64,000 bases of DNA from Nocardioides campestrisoli (GCF_013624435.2 NZ_CP061768.1:2694001-2758000); one strand, 5' to 3'; numbered from the stretch's first letter, positions 31,165 to 40,783 are shown. Numbers and translations are program-made. The notes: generated by a model not told the origin, from the letters alone.

Positions 31165-33855
31165 ATGCGATGGGTGACGAACTTCAGCCAGGGCGACAAG
31201 AGCCAGAAGGACCTGCTGGGCGGCAAGGGCGCCAACCTGGCGGAGATGACCAACCTGGGGCTTCCGGTGCCGCCGGGGTTCACCATCTCCACGGAGGCGT
31301 GCCGCGCCTACCTCCAGGCGGGCGGGGAGCCGGAGGGGCTCGGCGAGGAGATCACCGAGCACCTGCGTGGCCTCGAGCGGCGGATGGGCCGCACCCTCGG
31401 CGACGCCCACGACCCGTTGCTGGTCAGCGTCCGCTCCGGCGCGAAGTTCTCCATGCCCGGCATGATGGAGACGGTTCTCAACATCGGTCTCAACGACCGG
31501 TCGGTCCGCGGCCTGGCCGAGCAGAGCGGGAACCCCCGCTTCGCCCAGGACTCCTACCGCCGGCTGCTGCAGATGTTCGGCGCCACGGTGCTCGGCGTCG
31601 ACGCCGAGCGCTTCTCCGAGCTCCTGGACCGCGCCAAGGCCGACAAGGGGACCGACTCCGACCTCGACCTGGACGCCGACGACCTCGAGCGCCTGGTCGA
31701 GCAGTTCAAGCAGGTCATCGCCGAGCACGGCGGGCGGGAGTTCCCGCAGGAGCCCGGCGAGCAGCTCGAGCTGGCCGTCCGGGCGGTCTTCGACTCCTGG
31801 AACACCCCGCGGGCCAGGCTCTACCGTCGCCAGGAGCGCATCCCCGAGGACCTCGGCACCGCGGTCAACGTGCAGACGATGGTGTTCGGCAACTTCGGCA
31901 TGGACTCCGGCTCAGGGGTCGCCTTCACCCGTGACCCGGCGACCGGCAGCCACGGTGTGTACGGCGACTACCTGGCCAACGCCCAGGGCGAGGACGTGGT
32001 GGCCGGCATCCGCAACACCGTGGCCCTGGCGGACTTCGCCCGGCTCGACCCCCGCTCCTACGACCAGCTCATGGAGATCATGGCGACCCTGGAGCGTCAC
32101 TACCGGGACATGTGCGACATCGAGTTCACCGTCGAGCGCGGCACCCTGTGGATGCTGCAGACCCGGGTGGGCAAGCGCACCCCGGAGGCCGCCTTCCGGA
32201 TCGGCAGCAGCATGCGCGACGAAGGCCTCGTCGACGCCGACGAGCAGCTGCGCCGGGTCACCGGCGACCAGTTGGCGAGCCTGATGTTCCCCCGCTTCGA
32301 CTCCTCGGCCGAGCGCAGGCTGGTGGCCCGGGGCATGAACGCCTCCCCCGGCGCCGCCGTGGGCAAGGTCGTCTTCGACTCCCCCACCGCCGTGCAGTGG
32401 ACCGAGCGCGGCGAGCAGGTGATCCTGCTGCGCAAGGAGACCAACCCCGACGACCTGGCCGGGATGATGGTCGCCCAGGGCATCCTGACCAGTCGCGGCG
32501 GCAAGACCAGCCACGCCGCCGTGGTCGCGCGCGGCATGGGCCGCACCTGCGTGTGCGGCGCCGAGTCGCTCGACGTGGACGCCGCCGCCCGCGAGGCACG
32601 CGTGCGCGACGGCGGGGTGCTGCGGGAGGGCGACGTGATCTCGATCGACGGAGCGACCGGCGAGGTCTTCCTCGGCGACGTGCCGGTGGTCGACTCCCTG
32701 GTGGTGCGTCACTTCGAGGGGGACGAGACCGTCGGCGACCCGGAGCAGGACGCCGGCGCGGACGTCGTGCAGGCGGTCTCCCAGGTGATGGCGCATGCCG
32801 ACGTACGCCGGCGGCTCCAGGTCCGCGCGAACGCCGACACCGCCGAGGACGCCGCCCGGGCCCGCCGGTTCGGCGCCGAGGGGATCGGCCTGTGCCGCAC
32901 CGAGCACATGTTCCTCGGCGACCGTCGCGAGCTGGTGGAGCGCCTGATCGTGGCTGAGGACGAGGAGACGCAGCAGGCCGCCCTGGACGCCCTCCTGCCC
33001 CTGCAGCGGCGCGACTTCGTCGACATCCTGGAGGCGATGGACGGGCTGCCGGTGACGATCCGGCTGATCGACCCGCCGCTGCACGAGTTCCTCCCCGACT
33101 TCACCGACCTCGCGGTCGAGGTCGCGGTCGCGGCCGAGCGCGGCGAGGTCGACGAGCACCGCAGCCGGCTGCTCGAGCACGTCCGCCGGCTGCACGAGCA
33201 GAACCCGATGCTGGGCCTGCGCGGGGTCAGGCTGGGCATCGCGATCCCGGGGCTGTTCGTGATGCAGGCCCGCGCGATCGTCGAGGCGGCTGCCGACCGG
33301 GTGGCCGCCGGCGGCACGCCGCTGCCCGAGATCATGGTGCCGCTGGTGGCCAGCGTGCGCGAGCTCGAGGTGGTCCGGCGCCAGATCCTCGCGGTCGCCG
33401 AGGAGGTGCAGACGGCCCGCGGGGTCCGGGTCGACGTGCAGGTGGGGACCATGATCGAGCTGCCGCGCGCCGCCTTCCTGGCCGACCGGATCGCCCGCTC
33501 GGCGGACTTCTTCTCGTTCGGCACCAACGACCTCACCCAGATGGCGTGGGGCTTCTCCCGCGACGACGTCGAGTCGGCGTTCTTCGCACGCTACTTCGAC
33601 CACGGGATCTTCGACGTCTCCCCGTTCGAGTCCCTGGACACCCTCGGCGTGGGCGGGATGGTGGAGATGGGCACCGTGAAGGGCCGCAGCACCAAGCCCG
33701 ACCTGAAGGTCGGGGTCTGTGGGGAGCACGGCGGGGACCCGGCGTCGATCCACTTCTTCCACCGCACGGGTCTCGACTACGTCTCCTGCTCACCCTTCCG
33801 GGTGCCCGTGGCCCGGCTCGAGGCTGGTCGAGCCGCCGTGCTCGACCAGCCGTAG
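31165..33855 (+). CDS. ppdK: Pyruvate, phosphate dikinase
   Basis: An 896-aa enzyme that interconverts pyruvate, ATP and phosphate with phosphoenolpyruvate, AMP and diphosphate. The ATP-grasp N-terminal region begins GGKGANLAEMTNLGLPVPPGFT. The swivelling phosphohistidine domain has H450 in TSRGGKTSHAAVVARGMGR. The C-terminal PEP/pyruvate barrel has RTEHMF, SFGTNDLTQM and the catalytic Cys C852 in VCGEHGGDP. The ATG at 31165 gives the conserved start MRWVTNFSQGDKSQKDLLGGKG. It links pyruvate and PEP pools next to the glucan genes. Convergent with the next gene, 16 bases apart. Confidence 0.97.
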   Translation: MRWVTNFSQGDKSQKDLLGGKGANLAEMTNLGLPVPPGFTISTEACRAYLQAGGEPEGLGEEITEHLRGLERRMGRTLGDAHDPLLVSVRSGAKFSMPGMMETVLNIGLNDRSVRGLAEQSGNPRFAQDSYRRLLQMFGATVLGVDAERFSELLDRAKADKGTDSDLDLDADDLERLVEQFKQVIAEHGGREFPQEPGEQLELAVRAVFDSWNTPRARLYRRQERIPEDLGTAVNVQTMVFGNFGMDSGSGVAFTRDPATGSHGVYGDYLANAQGEDVVAGIRNTVALADFARLDPRSYDQLMEIMATLERHYRDMCDIEFTVERGTLWMLQTRVGKRTPEAAFRIGSSMRDEGLVDADEQLRRVTGDQLASLMFPRFDSSAERRLVARGMNASPGAAVGKVVFDSPTAVQWTERGEQVILLRKETNPDDLAGMMVAQGILTSRGGKTSHAAVVARGMGRTCVCGAESLDVDAAAREARVRDGGVLREGDVISIDGATGEVFLGDVPVVDSLVVRHFEGDETVGDPEQDAGADVVQAVSQVMAHADVRRRLQVRANADTAEDAARARRFGAEGIGLCRTEHMFLGDRRELVERLIVAEDEETQQAALDALLPLQRRDFVDILEAMDGLPVTIRLIDPPLHEFLPDFTDLAVEVAVAAERGEVDEHRSRLLEHVRRLHEQNPMLGLRGVRLGIAIPGLFVMQARAIVEAAADRVAAGGTPLPEIMVPLVASVRELEVVRRQILAVAEEVQTARGVRVDVQVGTMIELPRAAFLADRIARSADFFSFGTNDLTQMAWGFSRDDVESAFFARYFDHGIFDVSPFESLDTLGVGGMVEMGTVKGRSTKPDLKVGVCGEHGGDPASIHFFHRTGLDYVSCSPFRVPVARLEAGRAAVLDQP

Positions 33856-33871
33856 CGGGGGTCGGCGCGGC

Positions 33872-34831
33872 CTAGAACAGGGCCGAGGCCAGGTTCTGCC
33901 GGCCGCGCAGCACCCGCGGGTCGTCGTTGCCCACCGCGGCGAAGAGGCCCAGGAGGTGGTCGCGCGCCCGGTCCCGGTCGGTGCCAGAGGTGCGGCGCAC
34001 CAGCTCGACCAGGCGGCCGAAGGCGTCCTCCACGTGGCCCCCGAGCATGTCCAGGTCCGCCACCATCGTCTGGGCGTCCACGTCGTCCGGGGCCTGGGCC
34101 GCGGCCTGGCGAGCGGCGTTGAGGTCGACGCCCTGGGTGCGCTGGAGCACCTTGGCCATCGCCAGCCCGGCGGCCGCCTCCACGTCGGCCGGGTTGCCGT
34201 CGACGAGCTTCTGGTACTCCGCGACCGCCCGGTCGATGTCACCCTCCCCCAGCGCGTCCTGCGCCGCGGCGTACCGCGGGTCCTCCACCGGTCCGTCCTC
34301 GGAGTCCGCGACGGCGTGCCGGGGCTGGTGGCGCCCGGTGATCCCCTGGGTGGTGAGCTGCTGGGCCACCTGGGTCAGCGCGGCACGCAGCTCGTCGAGC
34401 GGGACGACGTCCTGGAAGAGGGGCATCGGACGACCGTCGATCACCGCCACCACCAGCGGGATCGTCGGGATCTGCATCGCCTGGGCGATCTGCGGCACCG
34501 CGTCCACGTCGACCAGGCCGATCAGGAACCGACCGTCCAGCTCGTCGGAGAGCATGGTCAGGTCGTCGGCCAGCTGACCGCTCTCCGGCATCCGGGTGCG
34601 CGAGTAGAACACCAGCAGCACCGGCGCGGTCATCGAGGACTCGAGCACCTGCTGGAAGTTCGCCTCGTCGATCTGCACGGCGTACGCCGAGCCGGCTGCC
34701 GAGGCACCCGGGGCACCGGCTGCTCCCGGAGCACCCGGGGCGCCTGCCCCGGGAGCACCGGCCGGAGGTGCGGGGCGCTTGAGCGCGGAGAGGTCGATGG
34801 CACCGGGGCGGGAGAACGGCTGCTGCGTCAT
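33872..34831 (-). CDS. Thioredoxin-like TPR protein (YbbN/CnoX type) lacking the CXXC motif
   Basis: A 319-aa cytosolic protein. An N-terminal Ala/Pro/Gly-rich region (about 20-50) is followed by a thioredoxin fold (about 52-160) and tetratricopeptide helices (about 185-319, with VAEYQKLVDGNPADVEAAAGLAMAKVLQ and LVELVRRTSGTDRDRARDHLLGLFAAVG). The usual WCGPC site reads YSRTRMPESG, so there is no redox cysteine. E. coli CnoX is a holdase chaperone handing clients to GroEL; this protein may do the same without redox control. ATG at 34831 chosen; another at 34840 would add three residues. Common in actinobacteria under the name tetratricopeptide or co-chaperone YbbN. Confidence 0.85.
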   Translation of the reverse strand: MTQQPFSRPGAIDLSALKRPAPPAGAPGAGAPGAPGAAGAPGASAAGSAYAVQIDEANFQQVLESSMTAPVLLVFYSRTRMPESGQLADDLTMLSDELDGRFLIGLVDVDAVPQIAQAMQIPTIPLVVAVIDGRPMPLFQDVVPLDELRAALTQVAQQLTTQGITGRHQPRHAVADSEDGPVEDPRYAAAQDALGEGDIDRAVAEYQKLVDGNPADVEAAAGLAMAKVLQRTQGVDLNAARQAAAQAPDDVDAQTMVADLDMLGGHVEDAFGRLVELVRRTSGTDRDRARDHLLGLFAAVGNDDPRVLRGRQNLASALF

Positions 34832-34911
34832 GCGCCCCATTGTCGCGGACGGCGCCTGAGACGCCACCCGGGGTCGTCCACCCGGTGGATCAGGCGCGGA
34901 CCAGGCACGGA

Positions 34912-36120
34912 TCAGGCCAGGCCGAGCTCCGCGGCCTCTTCCCAGAGCTCGTCGCGCACCGACGGGTGAGCGGCCTGCTCGATGATGTTCCTCGCCTGGT
35001 CCCGCTCGTCGTGACCGAAGACCTCGGCCACGCCCTGCTCGGTGACCACCGCACTCATCTGGAACGAGGTGAGCGGGTCCTCCACCATCGGCACGATGGT
35101 CGAGACGCCGGCCTTGGGGTGCCAGGAGCGCAGGGCGATCAGCGCCTGCCCGCGCGGCGCGTGCAGGGCGCCCACGATGAAGTCGGTCTGGCCGCCGAAG
35201 CCGGAGTGGATCCGGGTGTTGATCCGCGACGCGTTGGCCTGGCCGAACAGGTCGACCTGGAGCGCGGTGTTGACGCTGGTCATGGCGTGGTTCCGGGCGA
35301 TCCGGGCCGGGTCGTTGGTGGTCTCGGTGCGCAGCATCTCCACCCGCGGGTTGTCGTGCACCCACTCGAGCAGCTCGGGCGAGCCGAACAGGAACGACGA
35401 GCGGACGGGCACCTCGGTGTCCAAGGCCCCCGCGCGCTCCAGGGCGAGCACGCTGTCGGAGAACATCTCGGTCCAGATCTTCAGGCCCGTGCGCCCGGTC
35501 AGCCCGCGCATGGTGGCGTCGGGCACCGCACCGATGCCTGCCTGGAGGGTCGACCCGTCCATGACCCGCTCCGCGACCCTCGCCCCGATCCGGGCGGCGT
35601 CCTCGTCGATCGGCAGCGCGGGCGCCGTCTGGAGCGGGCCGTCGGCGGGAACGAGGAGGTCCAGGTGGTCGACCGGGATCATCGCGTCGCCGTAGGTCCA
35701 GGGCATCTGGTCGTTGACCTGCGCGATCACCTTCCCGCCCCGGGCGCGCGCCGCCTCGATCGCGGCGGGCAGCACGTTGACCTCCACGCCGAGGGAGACG
35801 AACCCGTCCCGCGGGGGCGTGGTGTGCAGCACCACCAGGTCGGGGGGCAGCAGCCCGTGGAACTGGATCGGCACCAGGGAGAGCCGCGAGGGGATGTAGC
35901 GCAGGCCGGCCCGGCGACGCTGGCCGGGACCCACGAACGAGGTCTCCAGGACCACCCCGGGCCGGTCCGGCAGCCGGGGCTGACCGTTGAGTGCCCAGAG
36001 CTTGTACCTCTCGAGCGCCGCGTCCACCTGCTCGAGCAGGTGCCACGGGGTGGCGTGGTTGCCGGTGACCACCACGCGAGGGTTGTCGGGGAGGTCGGCG
36101 AGCAGCTGGGAGAGGTCCAC
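34912..36120 (-). CDS. Acetyl-CoA hydrolase/transferase family protein
   Basis: A 402-aa protein of the CoA transferase class related to 4-hydroxybutyrate CoA-transferase and acetyl-CoA hydrolase. Diagnostic parts are TLQAGIGAVPDATMRGLTGRTGLKIWTEMFSD, RNHAMTSVNTALQVDLFGQANAS and HSGFGGQTDFIVGA. The family forms a glutamyl-CoA intermediate; I cannot assign the Glu by eye. At 402 aa it is a little shorter than typical members (420-440), mostly at the N-terminus. The GTG at 36120 is weakly supported by a ribosome site, so the start is uncertain. It is divergent from the SDR-like gene across 156 bases. Confidence 0.86.
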   Translation of the reverse strand: MDLSQLLADLPDNPRVVVTGNHATPWHLLEQVDAALERYKLWALNGQPRLPDRPGVVLETSFVGPGQRRRAGLRYIPSRLSLVPIQFHGLLPPDLVVLHTTPPRDGFVSLGVEVNVLPAAIEAARARGGKVIAQVNDQMPWTYGDAMIPVDHLDLLVPADGPLQTAPALPIDEDAARIGARVAERVMDGSTLQAGIGAVPDATMRGLTGRTGLKIWTEMFSDSVLALERAGALDTEVPVRSSFLFGSPELLEWVHDNPRVEMLRTETTNDPARIARNHAMTSVNTALQVDLFGQANASRINTRIHSGFGGQTDFIVGALHAPRGQALIALRSWHPKAGVSTIVPMVEDPLTSFQMSAVVTEQGVAEVFGHDERDQARNIIEQAAHPSVRDELWEEAAELGLA

Positions 36121-36276
36121 CGACTCATTCCATCAGGTCTGGACCGACCCTTCCCAGCGACCCTCCCAGAGTGGTAGAAACTCCCGAGCCCATCTACTGC
36201 CGCAAGGTGGGTCTTCTCATAGCCGCAGGGTTGGCCATGCCGCCCTGCGTCATTCGTCGTTCCTGGAGGGGATGTC

Positions 36277-37017
36277 GTGATCGACGTCGGGTTTGACTTC
36301 AGCTCAAGACACGTGCTGGTCACCGGCGGGACGCGCGGCCTCGGCCTCGTCATCGCGCAGGCGTTCCTGGAGACCGGCGCCCGCGTCTCCATCACCGGCT
36401 GCAAGATCCTGCCGTCGCTCTACGACGCGGACCTGTCCCGCTTCGACTATCACCAGCTGCGACTGACCAGCAGCGATGCGATCGACTCGTTCGTCGACCG
36501 GATCGGTGCCGTCGACGTCCTGGTCAACGCCGCCGGCGCCCGGCTCGACAACACCCTGGAGGAGCACGAGCGCGAGTTCATGGCGCACTCGGCCCGCCTC
36601 GGGTTCGTCGGCCCGATGCGACTCACCCAGCAGCTGAGGCAGCGTCTCTACTCCTCCGCCGCCCCGGGCGGCGGCGCGGTGATCCACACCGCCGCCACCC
36701 TGCGTTGGCTCGAGCTGACCCAGACCCCGGCGGACGCCCAGTCCGAGCTGGTCGCGCACACCGAGCGCGCCGGCCGTGCCTGGTCCCGGTTGGGGGCTCG
36801 GGTCAACACCGTGCTCTCCCCCGGACGCCTCACCGTCCCCGCCCAGCCCCGGCCGCACGCCGCATCGACGAGTGCCGCGGACGAGGGGTCGCTGATGACG
36901 CTGCGCCGGATCTCCGCCTCTCCCCGGGCGGAGCAGGTCGCGACCGTCACGCTGTTCCTGGCCAGCAGCGGCTCGGCCGCGGTCAGCGGGCAGACCATCT
37001 TCACCCAGGACAGGTAG
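36277..37017 (+). CDS. SDR-family protein lacking the catalytic Tyr-Lys pair
   Basis: A 246-aa Rossmann-fold protein. The cofactor motif TGGTRGLG (16-23) and NAAG (84-87) are intact. The catalytic Ser position reads HTAA with Thr138, but the YxxxK motif expected about 13 residues later is absent: the region reads QTPADAQSELVAHTERAGRAW. The C-terminal part (RVNTVLSPGRL... and FLASSGSAAVSGQTIFTQDR) follows the SDR pattern. It may bind NAD(P) without normal reductase activity, or use other residues. GTG at 36277 follows GGAGGGGAT, a strong ribosome site. No partner genes suggest a role. Confidence 0.82.
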   Translation: MIDVGFDFSSRHVLVTGGTRGLGLVIAQAFLETGARVSITGCKILPSLYDADLSRFDYHQLRLTSSDAIDSFVDRIGAVDVLVNAAGARLDNTLEEHEREFMAHSARLGFVGPMRLTQQLRQRLYSSAAPGGGAVIHTAATLRWLELTQTPADAQSELVAHTERAGRAWSRLGARVNTVLSPGRLTVPAQPRPHAASTSAADEGSLMTLRRISASPRAEQVATVTLFLASSGSAAVSGQTIFTQDR

Positions 37018-37029
37018 CCGTCCCCCGGG

Positions 37030-37545
37030 CTAGTTGATGACCTTCGGGCCCCGCAGCCCGGAGCGCTGCACCACCCGCTGGATCGCGTGGTCCCGCTCGT
37101 TGGGCCGCCCCACGAACCGGATGTCCCGCAGTCCCTGCTCCTGGGCGGCGGACTCGAAGCAGAAGTGTCCGTAGCCGAAGATCCGCCCCACGAACGGCTT
37201 GCTCACGGTGATGTCGAGGATCCGGGAGAGCGGCATCGTGGCGTGCTGCCGGGAGAAGACCCCGTGCACCCGGAAGACACGCATGTTGGTGATCACGAAC
37301 CGGTCCATGTGCTCGCCCAGCGCCAGGTAGGTCCCGTGCAGGGCGATCGCCCCGGCCACCAGCATCGGCAGCCAGGCGAGGTCGATGTGCACGAACGGCG
37401 TGGTGGCCAGCAGGGCTCCCGCGAGGGCCAGCTCCAGCACGGCGCGCACGTAGGCCGTCCAGTGGTGGCGCACCTCGTCGACCACCACCTCGCCCTCGTC
37501 CCGCAGCAGGTACTGCCCGATGTCGGGGTCGGTGAGCCCGCCCAT
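37030..37545 (-). CDS. PH domain-containing membrane protein (bPH2/YdbS-like)
   Basis: A 171-aa protein. Two adjacent hydrophobic helices (about 33-55 and 60-77, ending ALHGTYLALGEHMDRFVITNMRVFRV) precede a bacterial PH-like domain (RFVITNMRVFRVHGVFSRQHATMPLSRILDITV and GRIFGYGHFCFESAAQEQGLRDIRFV). The family fold is known but function is not; such proteins are membrane-anchored. The start may be the GTG at 37548 or the ATG at 37545. The neighbouring 57-aa gene ends 37 bases upstream on the same strand. Confidence 0.85.
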   Translation of the reverse strand: MGGLTDPDIGQYLLRDEGEVVVDEVRHHWTAYVRAVLELALAGALLATTPFVHIDLAWLPMLVAGAIALHGTYLALGEHMDRFVITNMRVFRVHGVFSRQHATMPLSRILDITVSKPFVGRIFGYGHFCFESAAQEQGLRDIRFVGRPNERDHAIQRVVQRSGLRGPKVIN

Positions 37546-37582
37546 CACGGCCTCGGGCGCGCCCGGCGGCGAGGCGCGGGGC

Positions 37583-37756
37583 TCACTGCCCCAGCTCCCC
37601 GAAGAAGGCGATGACCGCCTCGAAGAGGTCGATCAGGAGGTCCCACAGGGTGCTGGCCGTCGACTCCGCGGCCTCGGCGAGGCCGTCGGGGTCGGTGAAC
37701 ATCCAGAACCCGAGGAAGACCACGAGCAGCGCGAGGATCGCCTTCTTGGCGTTCAT
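37583..37756 (-). CDS. 57-aa small membrane protein
   Basis: This ORF begins MNAKKAILALLVVFLGFWMF, one hydrophobic helix (about 6-20), then a short acidic loop (TDPDGLAEAAESTASTLWD) and a second amphipathic/hydrophobic helix (LLIDLFEAVIAFFGELG). GGAGA lies 9 bases before the ATG at 37756. It is probably cotranscribed with the following PH-domain gene. I do not recognise a family; support is the ribosome site, helix pattern and spacing. Confidence 0.68.
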   Translation of the reverse strand: MNAKKAILALLVVFLGFWMFTDPDGLAEAAESTASTLWDLLIDLFEAVIAFFGELGQ

Positions 37757-37825
37757 GTCGGAGTCTCCATCCGGTCCAGACCACAGAACGAGCCATTGCT
37801 ACCACCTCGCGGGCATCCCGGTCTG

Positions 37826-37852
37826 CAGGCGCGCGTGCAATCTGCGCGCCTG
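37826..37852 (-). terminator. Hairpin downstream of meaB
   Basis: CAGGCGCGC pairs with GCGCGCCTG (9 bp) around a 9-base loop. On the minus strand it follows the end of the atoB-meaB unit by about 45 bases. No long U-run is present. Confidence 0.5.
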
Positions 37853-37897
37853 ATCAGCAGGCGGACACCCGTCAGGTACCGGTCGGCGCCCCGTTAG

Positions 37898-38875
37898 TCA
37901 GGGGACCGCGTCCAGCAGGCGGTCCGCGGCGGCGTACGGATCGGTGCGCCCGTCGGCCACCTCCTCGGCGAGGGCGTCGAGCGAGGCGTGCCCGTGCAGC
38001 CCGGCCCACCGGCCGCGCAGCGAGGCCACGGCGATCGCCTCGACCTCGCGCCGGGCCCGTCGCCGGCGACGCGCCGCGAGGCTCCCGGTGCTGGTGGACC
38101 ACTCCAGGTGTGCCCGCACCTGCTCGGCCACCTCGTCGATCCCCTCGCCGGTGCGCGCGACCGTGCTCAGCACCGGGGGCTTCCAGTCGCCCTCGCGCCG
38201 GTCACCGAGCGAGAGCATGGTGCGTAGGTCGCGGCGTACCTGGTGCGCTCCGTCCCGGTCGGCCTTGTTGACCACGTAGAGATCACCGATCTCCAGGATC
38301 CCGGCCTTCGCAGCCTGGATCCCGTCCCCCATGCCCGGGGCCAGGAGCACCAGGGTGGTGTCGGCCAGACCGGCCACCTCCACCTCGCTCTGACCGACCC
38401 CGACGGTCTCCACCAGCACCACGTCGTAGCCCGCCGCGTCGAGGACCCGGACGGCCTGGGGCGTGGCCCAGGAGAGGCCGCCGAGGTGCCCGCGGGAGGC
38501 CATGGAGCGGATGAACACGCCGGGGTCGGTGGCGTGGTCGGCCATCCGCACCCGGTCCCCCAGCAGCGCGCCGCCGGAGAACGGGGAGGACGGGTCGACG
38601 GCGAGCACCGCCACCCGCTTGCCGGCCCGCCGCAGCGCCCCGACCAGCGCGCTCGTCGAGGTGGACTTGCCCACCCCCGGCGAGCCGGTGATCCCCACGA
38701 CGTGTGCCCGGCCGGCGTGGGGCGCCAGGGCCGCCATCGCCTCGCGCAGCCAGGGCGACTCGTCCTCGACCAGCGAGACCAGCCGGGCGACCGCCCGGGG
38801 GTCGCCGGCCCTGGCCCCGGAGACGAGATCGGGGACCGACGCCGTGCGGCGTCGGCCCCCGGTCTGCGAGGTCAC
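37898..38875 (-). CDS. meaB: Methylmalonyl-CoA mutase-associated GTPase MeaB (ArgK family)
   Basis: A 325-aa G3E-type GTPase that gates adenosylcobalamin loading and protects acyl-CoA mutases. The P-loop is GSPGVGKS (64-71). Also seen are [20 protein letters not shown], the Walker B-like [12 protein letters not shown] and the guanine-specificity motif NKAD. It overlaps the thiolase stop by four bases (GTGA). The likely client in this window is the ethylmalonyl-CoA mutase Ecm at 50.4-52.4 kb; a methylmalonyl-CoA mutase elsewhere in the genome is equally possible. Confidence 0.95.
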   Translation of the reverse strand: MTSQTGGRRRTASVPDLVSGARAGDPRAVARLVSLVEDESPWLREAMAALAPHAGRAHVVGITGSPGVGKSTSTSALVGALRRAGKRVAVLAVDPSSPFSGGALLGDRVRMADHATDPGVFIRSMASRGHLGGLSWATPQAVRVLDAAGYDVVLVETVGVGQSEVEVAGLADTTLVLLAPGMGDGIQAAKAGILEIGDLYVVNKADRDGAHQVRRDLRTMLSLGDRREGDWKPPVLSTVARTGEGIDEVAEQVRAHLEWSTSTGSLAARRRRRARREVEAIAVASLRGRWAGLHGHASLDALAEEVADGRTDPYAAADRLLDAVP

Positions 38876-40065
38876 GCCTGCGGGACCCGGATGATCAGCG
38901 CGTCGCCCTGACCGCCGCCGCCGCACAGCGCGGCCGCGCCGGTGCCGCCGCCGCGGCGCTGGAGCTCCAGCGCCAGATGGAGCACGATCCGGGCCCCGGA
39001 CATGCCGACCGGGTGGCCCAGCGCGATGGCGCCGCCGTTGACGTTGACCTTCTCCTCGTCGACGCCGAGCTCGCGGGCCGAGGAGATCCCCACGGCTGCG
39101 AACGCCTCGTTGATCTCGAACAGGTCGATGTCCTGGGCGGAGATGCCCTCCTTCTCCACCGCCTTGGCGATGGCGGCGGCGGGCTGCAGCTGCAGGGTCG
39201 AGTCGGGGCCGGCGACCTGGCCCGAGGCGCCGATCTCGGCCAGCCAGGTCAGCCCGAGCTCCTCGGCCTTGGCCTTGCTCATCACCACGACGGCGCAGGC
39301 GCCGTCGGAGATCTGCGAGGCCGTGCCGGCCGTGATGGTGCCGTCCTTGGAGAACGCGGGACGCAGTCCGGCCAGCGACTCGGCGGTGGTGTCGGCCCGC
39401 ACGCCCTCGTCGGTGTCGACGGTGACCTCGCCCCGGCGGGACTTGACGGTGACGGGCACGATCTCCGCGTCGAAGACGCCGTTCTTCTGCGCCTCGGCCG
39501 CCAGCCGGTGGCTGCGCGCGGCGAAGATGTCCTGCTCCTCGCGGGTCAGGTTGGCGCTCGCCGCGTTGCACTCCTCGGTGAGCAGCCCCATCGCCTGGTT
39601 GGTGAACTGGTCGAAGAGGGCGTCGTAGGCCATCGAGTCGACCAGCGTGGTGTCGCCGTACTTGAAGCCCTCGCGCGACTTCGGCAGCAGGTGCGGGGCC
39701 TGGGTCATCGACTCCATCCCGCCGGCCACCACGATCTCGTGCTCGCCCGCGCGGATCAGCTGGTCGGCCAGGGCGATCGCGTTGATGCCGGAGAGGCACA
39801 CCTTGTTGATCGTCAGCGCGGGGACGGCCATCGGCACACCACCCTTGACGGCCGCCTGACGAGCGCTGATCTGGCCGGTGCCGGCCTGGATCACGTGGCC
39901 CATGATGACGTACTCGACCTGGTCACCGGAGACACCGGCCTTCTCCAGGGCGCCCTTGATCGCGACGCCGCCCAGGTCGGCCGCGCTCTGGTCCTTCAGG
40001 CCGCCCAGGAGGCGACCGATCGGGGTGCGCGCCCCCGCGACAATGACGGAAGTGGTGCCTGACAT
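38872..40065 (-). CDS. atoB: Acetyl-CoA C-acetyltransferase (beta-ketothiolase)
   Basis: A 397-aa thiolase that condenses two acetyl-CoA to acetoacetyl-CoA, the entry step of the ethylmalonyl-CoA pathway, or cleaves it in degradation. Nucleophile Cys is C90 in [14 protein letters not shown]. The distal [14 protein letters not shown] supplies the catalytic His and [14 protein letters not shown] the second Cys. ATG at 40065 follows AGGAGG. It is divergent from the epimerase gene and coupled to meaB. Confidence 0.96.
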   Translation of the reverse strand: MSGTTSVIVAGARTPIGRLLGGLKDQSAADLGGVAIKGALEKAGVSGDQVEYVIMGHVIQAGTGQISARQAAVKGGVPMAVPALTINKVCLSGINAIALADQLIRAGEHEIVVAGGMESMTQAPHLLPKSREGFKYGDTTLVDSMAYDALFDQFTNQAMGLLTEECNAASANLTREEQDIFAARSHRLAAEAQKNGVFDAEIVPVTVKSRRGEVTVDTDEGVRADTTAESLAGLRPAFSKDGTITAGTASQISDGACAVVVMSKAKAEELGLTWLAEIGASGQVAGPDSTLQLQPAAAIAKAVEKEGISAQDIDLFEINEAFAAVGISSARELGVDEEKVNVNGGAIALGHPVGMSGARIVLHLALELQRRGGGTGAAALCGGGGQGDALIIRVPQA

Positions 40066-40191
40066 GCTCAGATGCCTCCTGTGCTGGCGTGTGGATGAAG
40101 CGAGCCTAACCCGGTCCCCGCGGGGTGCCCGGGATGTCCCTGATGTGGACCCACTGTCCGTGGCCCGGGACGAGAGGCGACCATAGGCGCC

Positions 40192-40647
40192 ATGAGCACA
40201 CCGCTGGAGATCCCGGACCACCTGTTCACCGCCATCGACCACGTCGGCATCGCCGTGCCGGACCTGGACGAGGCCATCGCGTTCTACCGCGACACCTTCG
40301 GCATGCACGTCACGCACGAGGAGACCAACGAGGAGCAGGGCGTGCGCGAGGCGATGGTCGCCGTCGGCGACTCCGGCTCCGCCATCCAGCTCCTCGCGCC
40401 CCTGAACGACAGCTCCACGATCGCCAAGTTCCTCGCCCGCTCCGGCCCCGGCCTGCAGCAGCTGGCCTACCGGGTCACCGACGTGGAGGCGGTCAGCGAG
40501 GTGCTGCGCAGCCGCGGCGTGCGCCTGCTGTACGACGCACCCAAGCGGGGCACGGCCGGCTCCCGGATCAACTTCGTCCACCCCAAGGACGCCGGCGGCG
40601 TCCTGGTCGAGCTCGTCGAGCCCGCTGCGGACCCCGCCGCGCACTGA
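40192..40647 (+). CDS. mce: Methylmalonyl/ethylmalonyl-CoA epimerase
   Basis: A 151-aa glyoxalase-fold metalloenzyme that interconverts the R and S epimers of methylmalonyl-CoA (and ethylmalonyl-CoA). The metal ligand His17 lies in [20 protein letters not shown]. Further typical parts are [32 protein letters not shown] and [16 protein letters not shown] with the ligand Glu. Divergent from atoB. In the ethylmalonyl-CoA route it would act between the carboxylase/reductase and the mutase. Confidence 0.95.
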   Translation: MSTPLEIPDHLFTAIDHVGIAVPDLDEAIAFYRDTFGMHVTHEETNEEQGVREAMVAVGDSGSAIQLLAPLNDSSTIAKFLARSGPGLQQLAYRVTDVEAVSEVLRSRGVRLLYDAPKRGTAGSRINFVHPKDAGGVLVELVEPAADPAAH

Positions 40648-40728
40648 TTCCGCCTCGCCGCCCGGCCATCCATGCGGGCTGTCACCCAGAAATGGGTATG
40701 ACCTGACGCACAATCGGTTCCAGTCCGG

Positions 40729-40742
40729 TTACCGACCGGTAA
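40729..40742. promoter_or_regulatory. Palindromic operator upstream of ccrA
   Basis: TTACCG-AC-CGGTAA is a perfect 6+6 inverted repeat 41 bases before the ccrA GTG. Its core fits TACYGRCCRGTA, as does a palindrome before the 3-hydroxyacyl-CoA dehydrogenase gene (49198-49211). A TetR-type dimer is a plausible binder; in Methylobacterium the TetR regulator CcrR binds a palindrome at ccr. Confidence 0.6.
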
Positions 40743-40783
40743 TCTTCGCCGCACCTCACCACCCGCCCTAGGAGACGAATCCA

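Noticed and set aside
34832-36046. Upstream extension of the thioredoxin-TPR protein into the CoA-transferase gene
   Set aside because: The frame is open only because of GC bias; the conserved start MTQQPFSRPGAIDLSALKRP lies at 34831.
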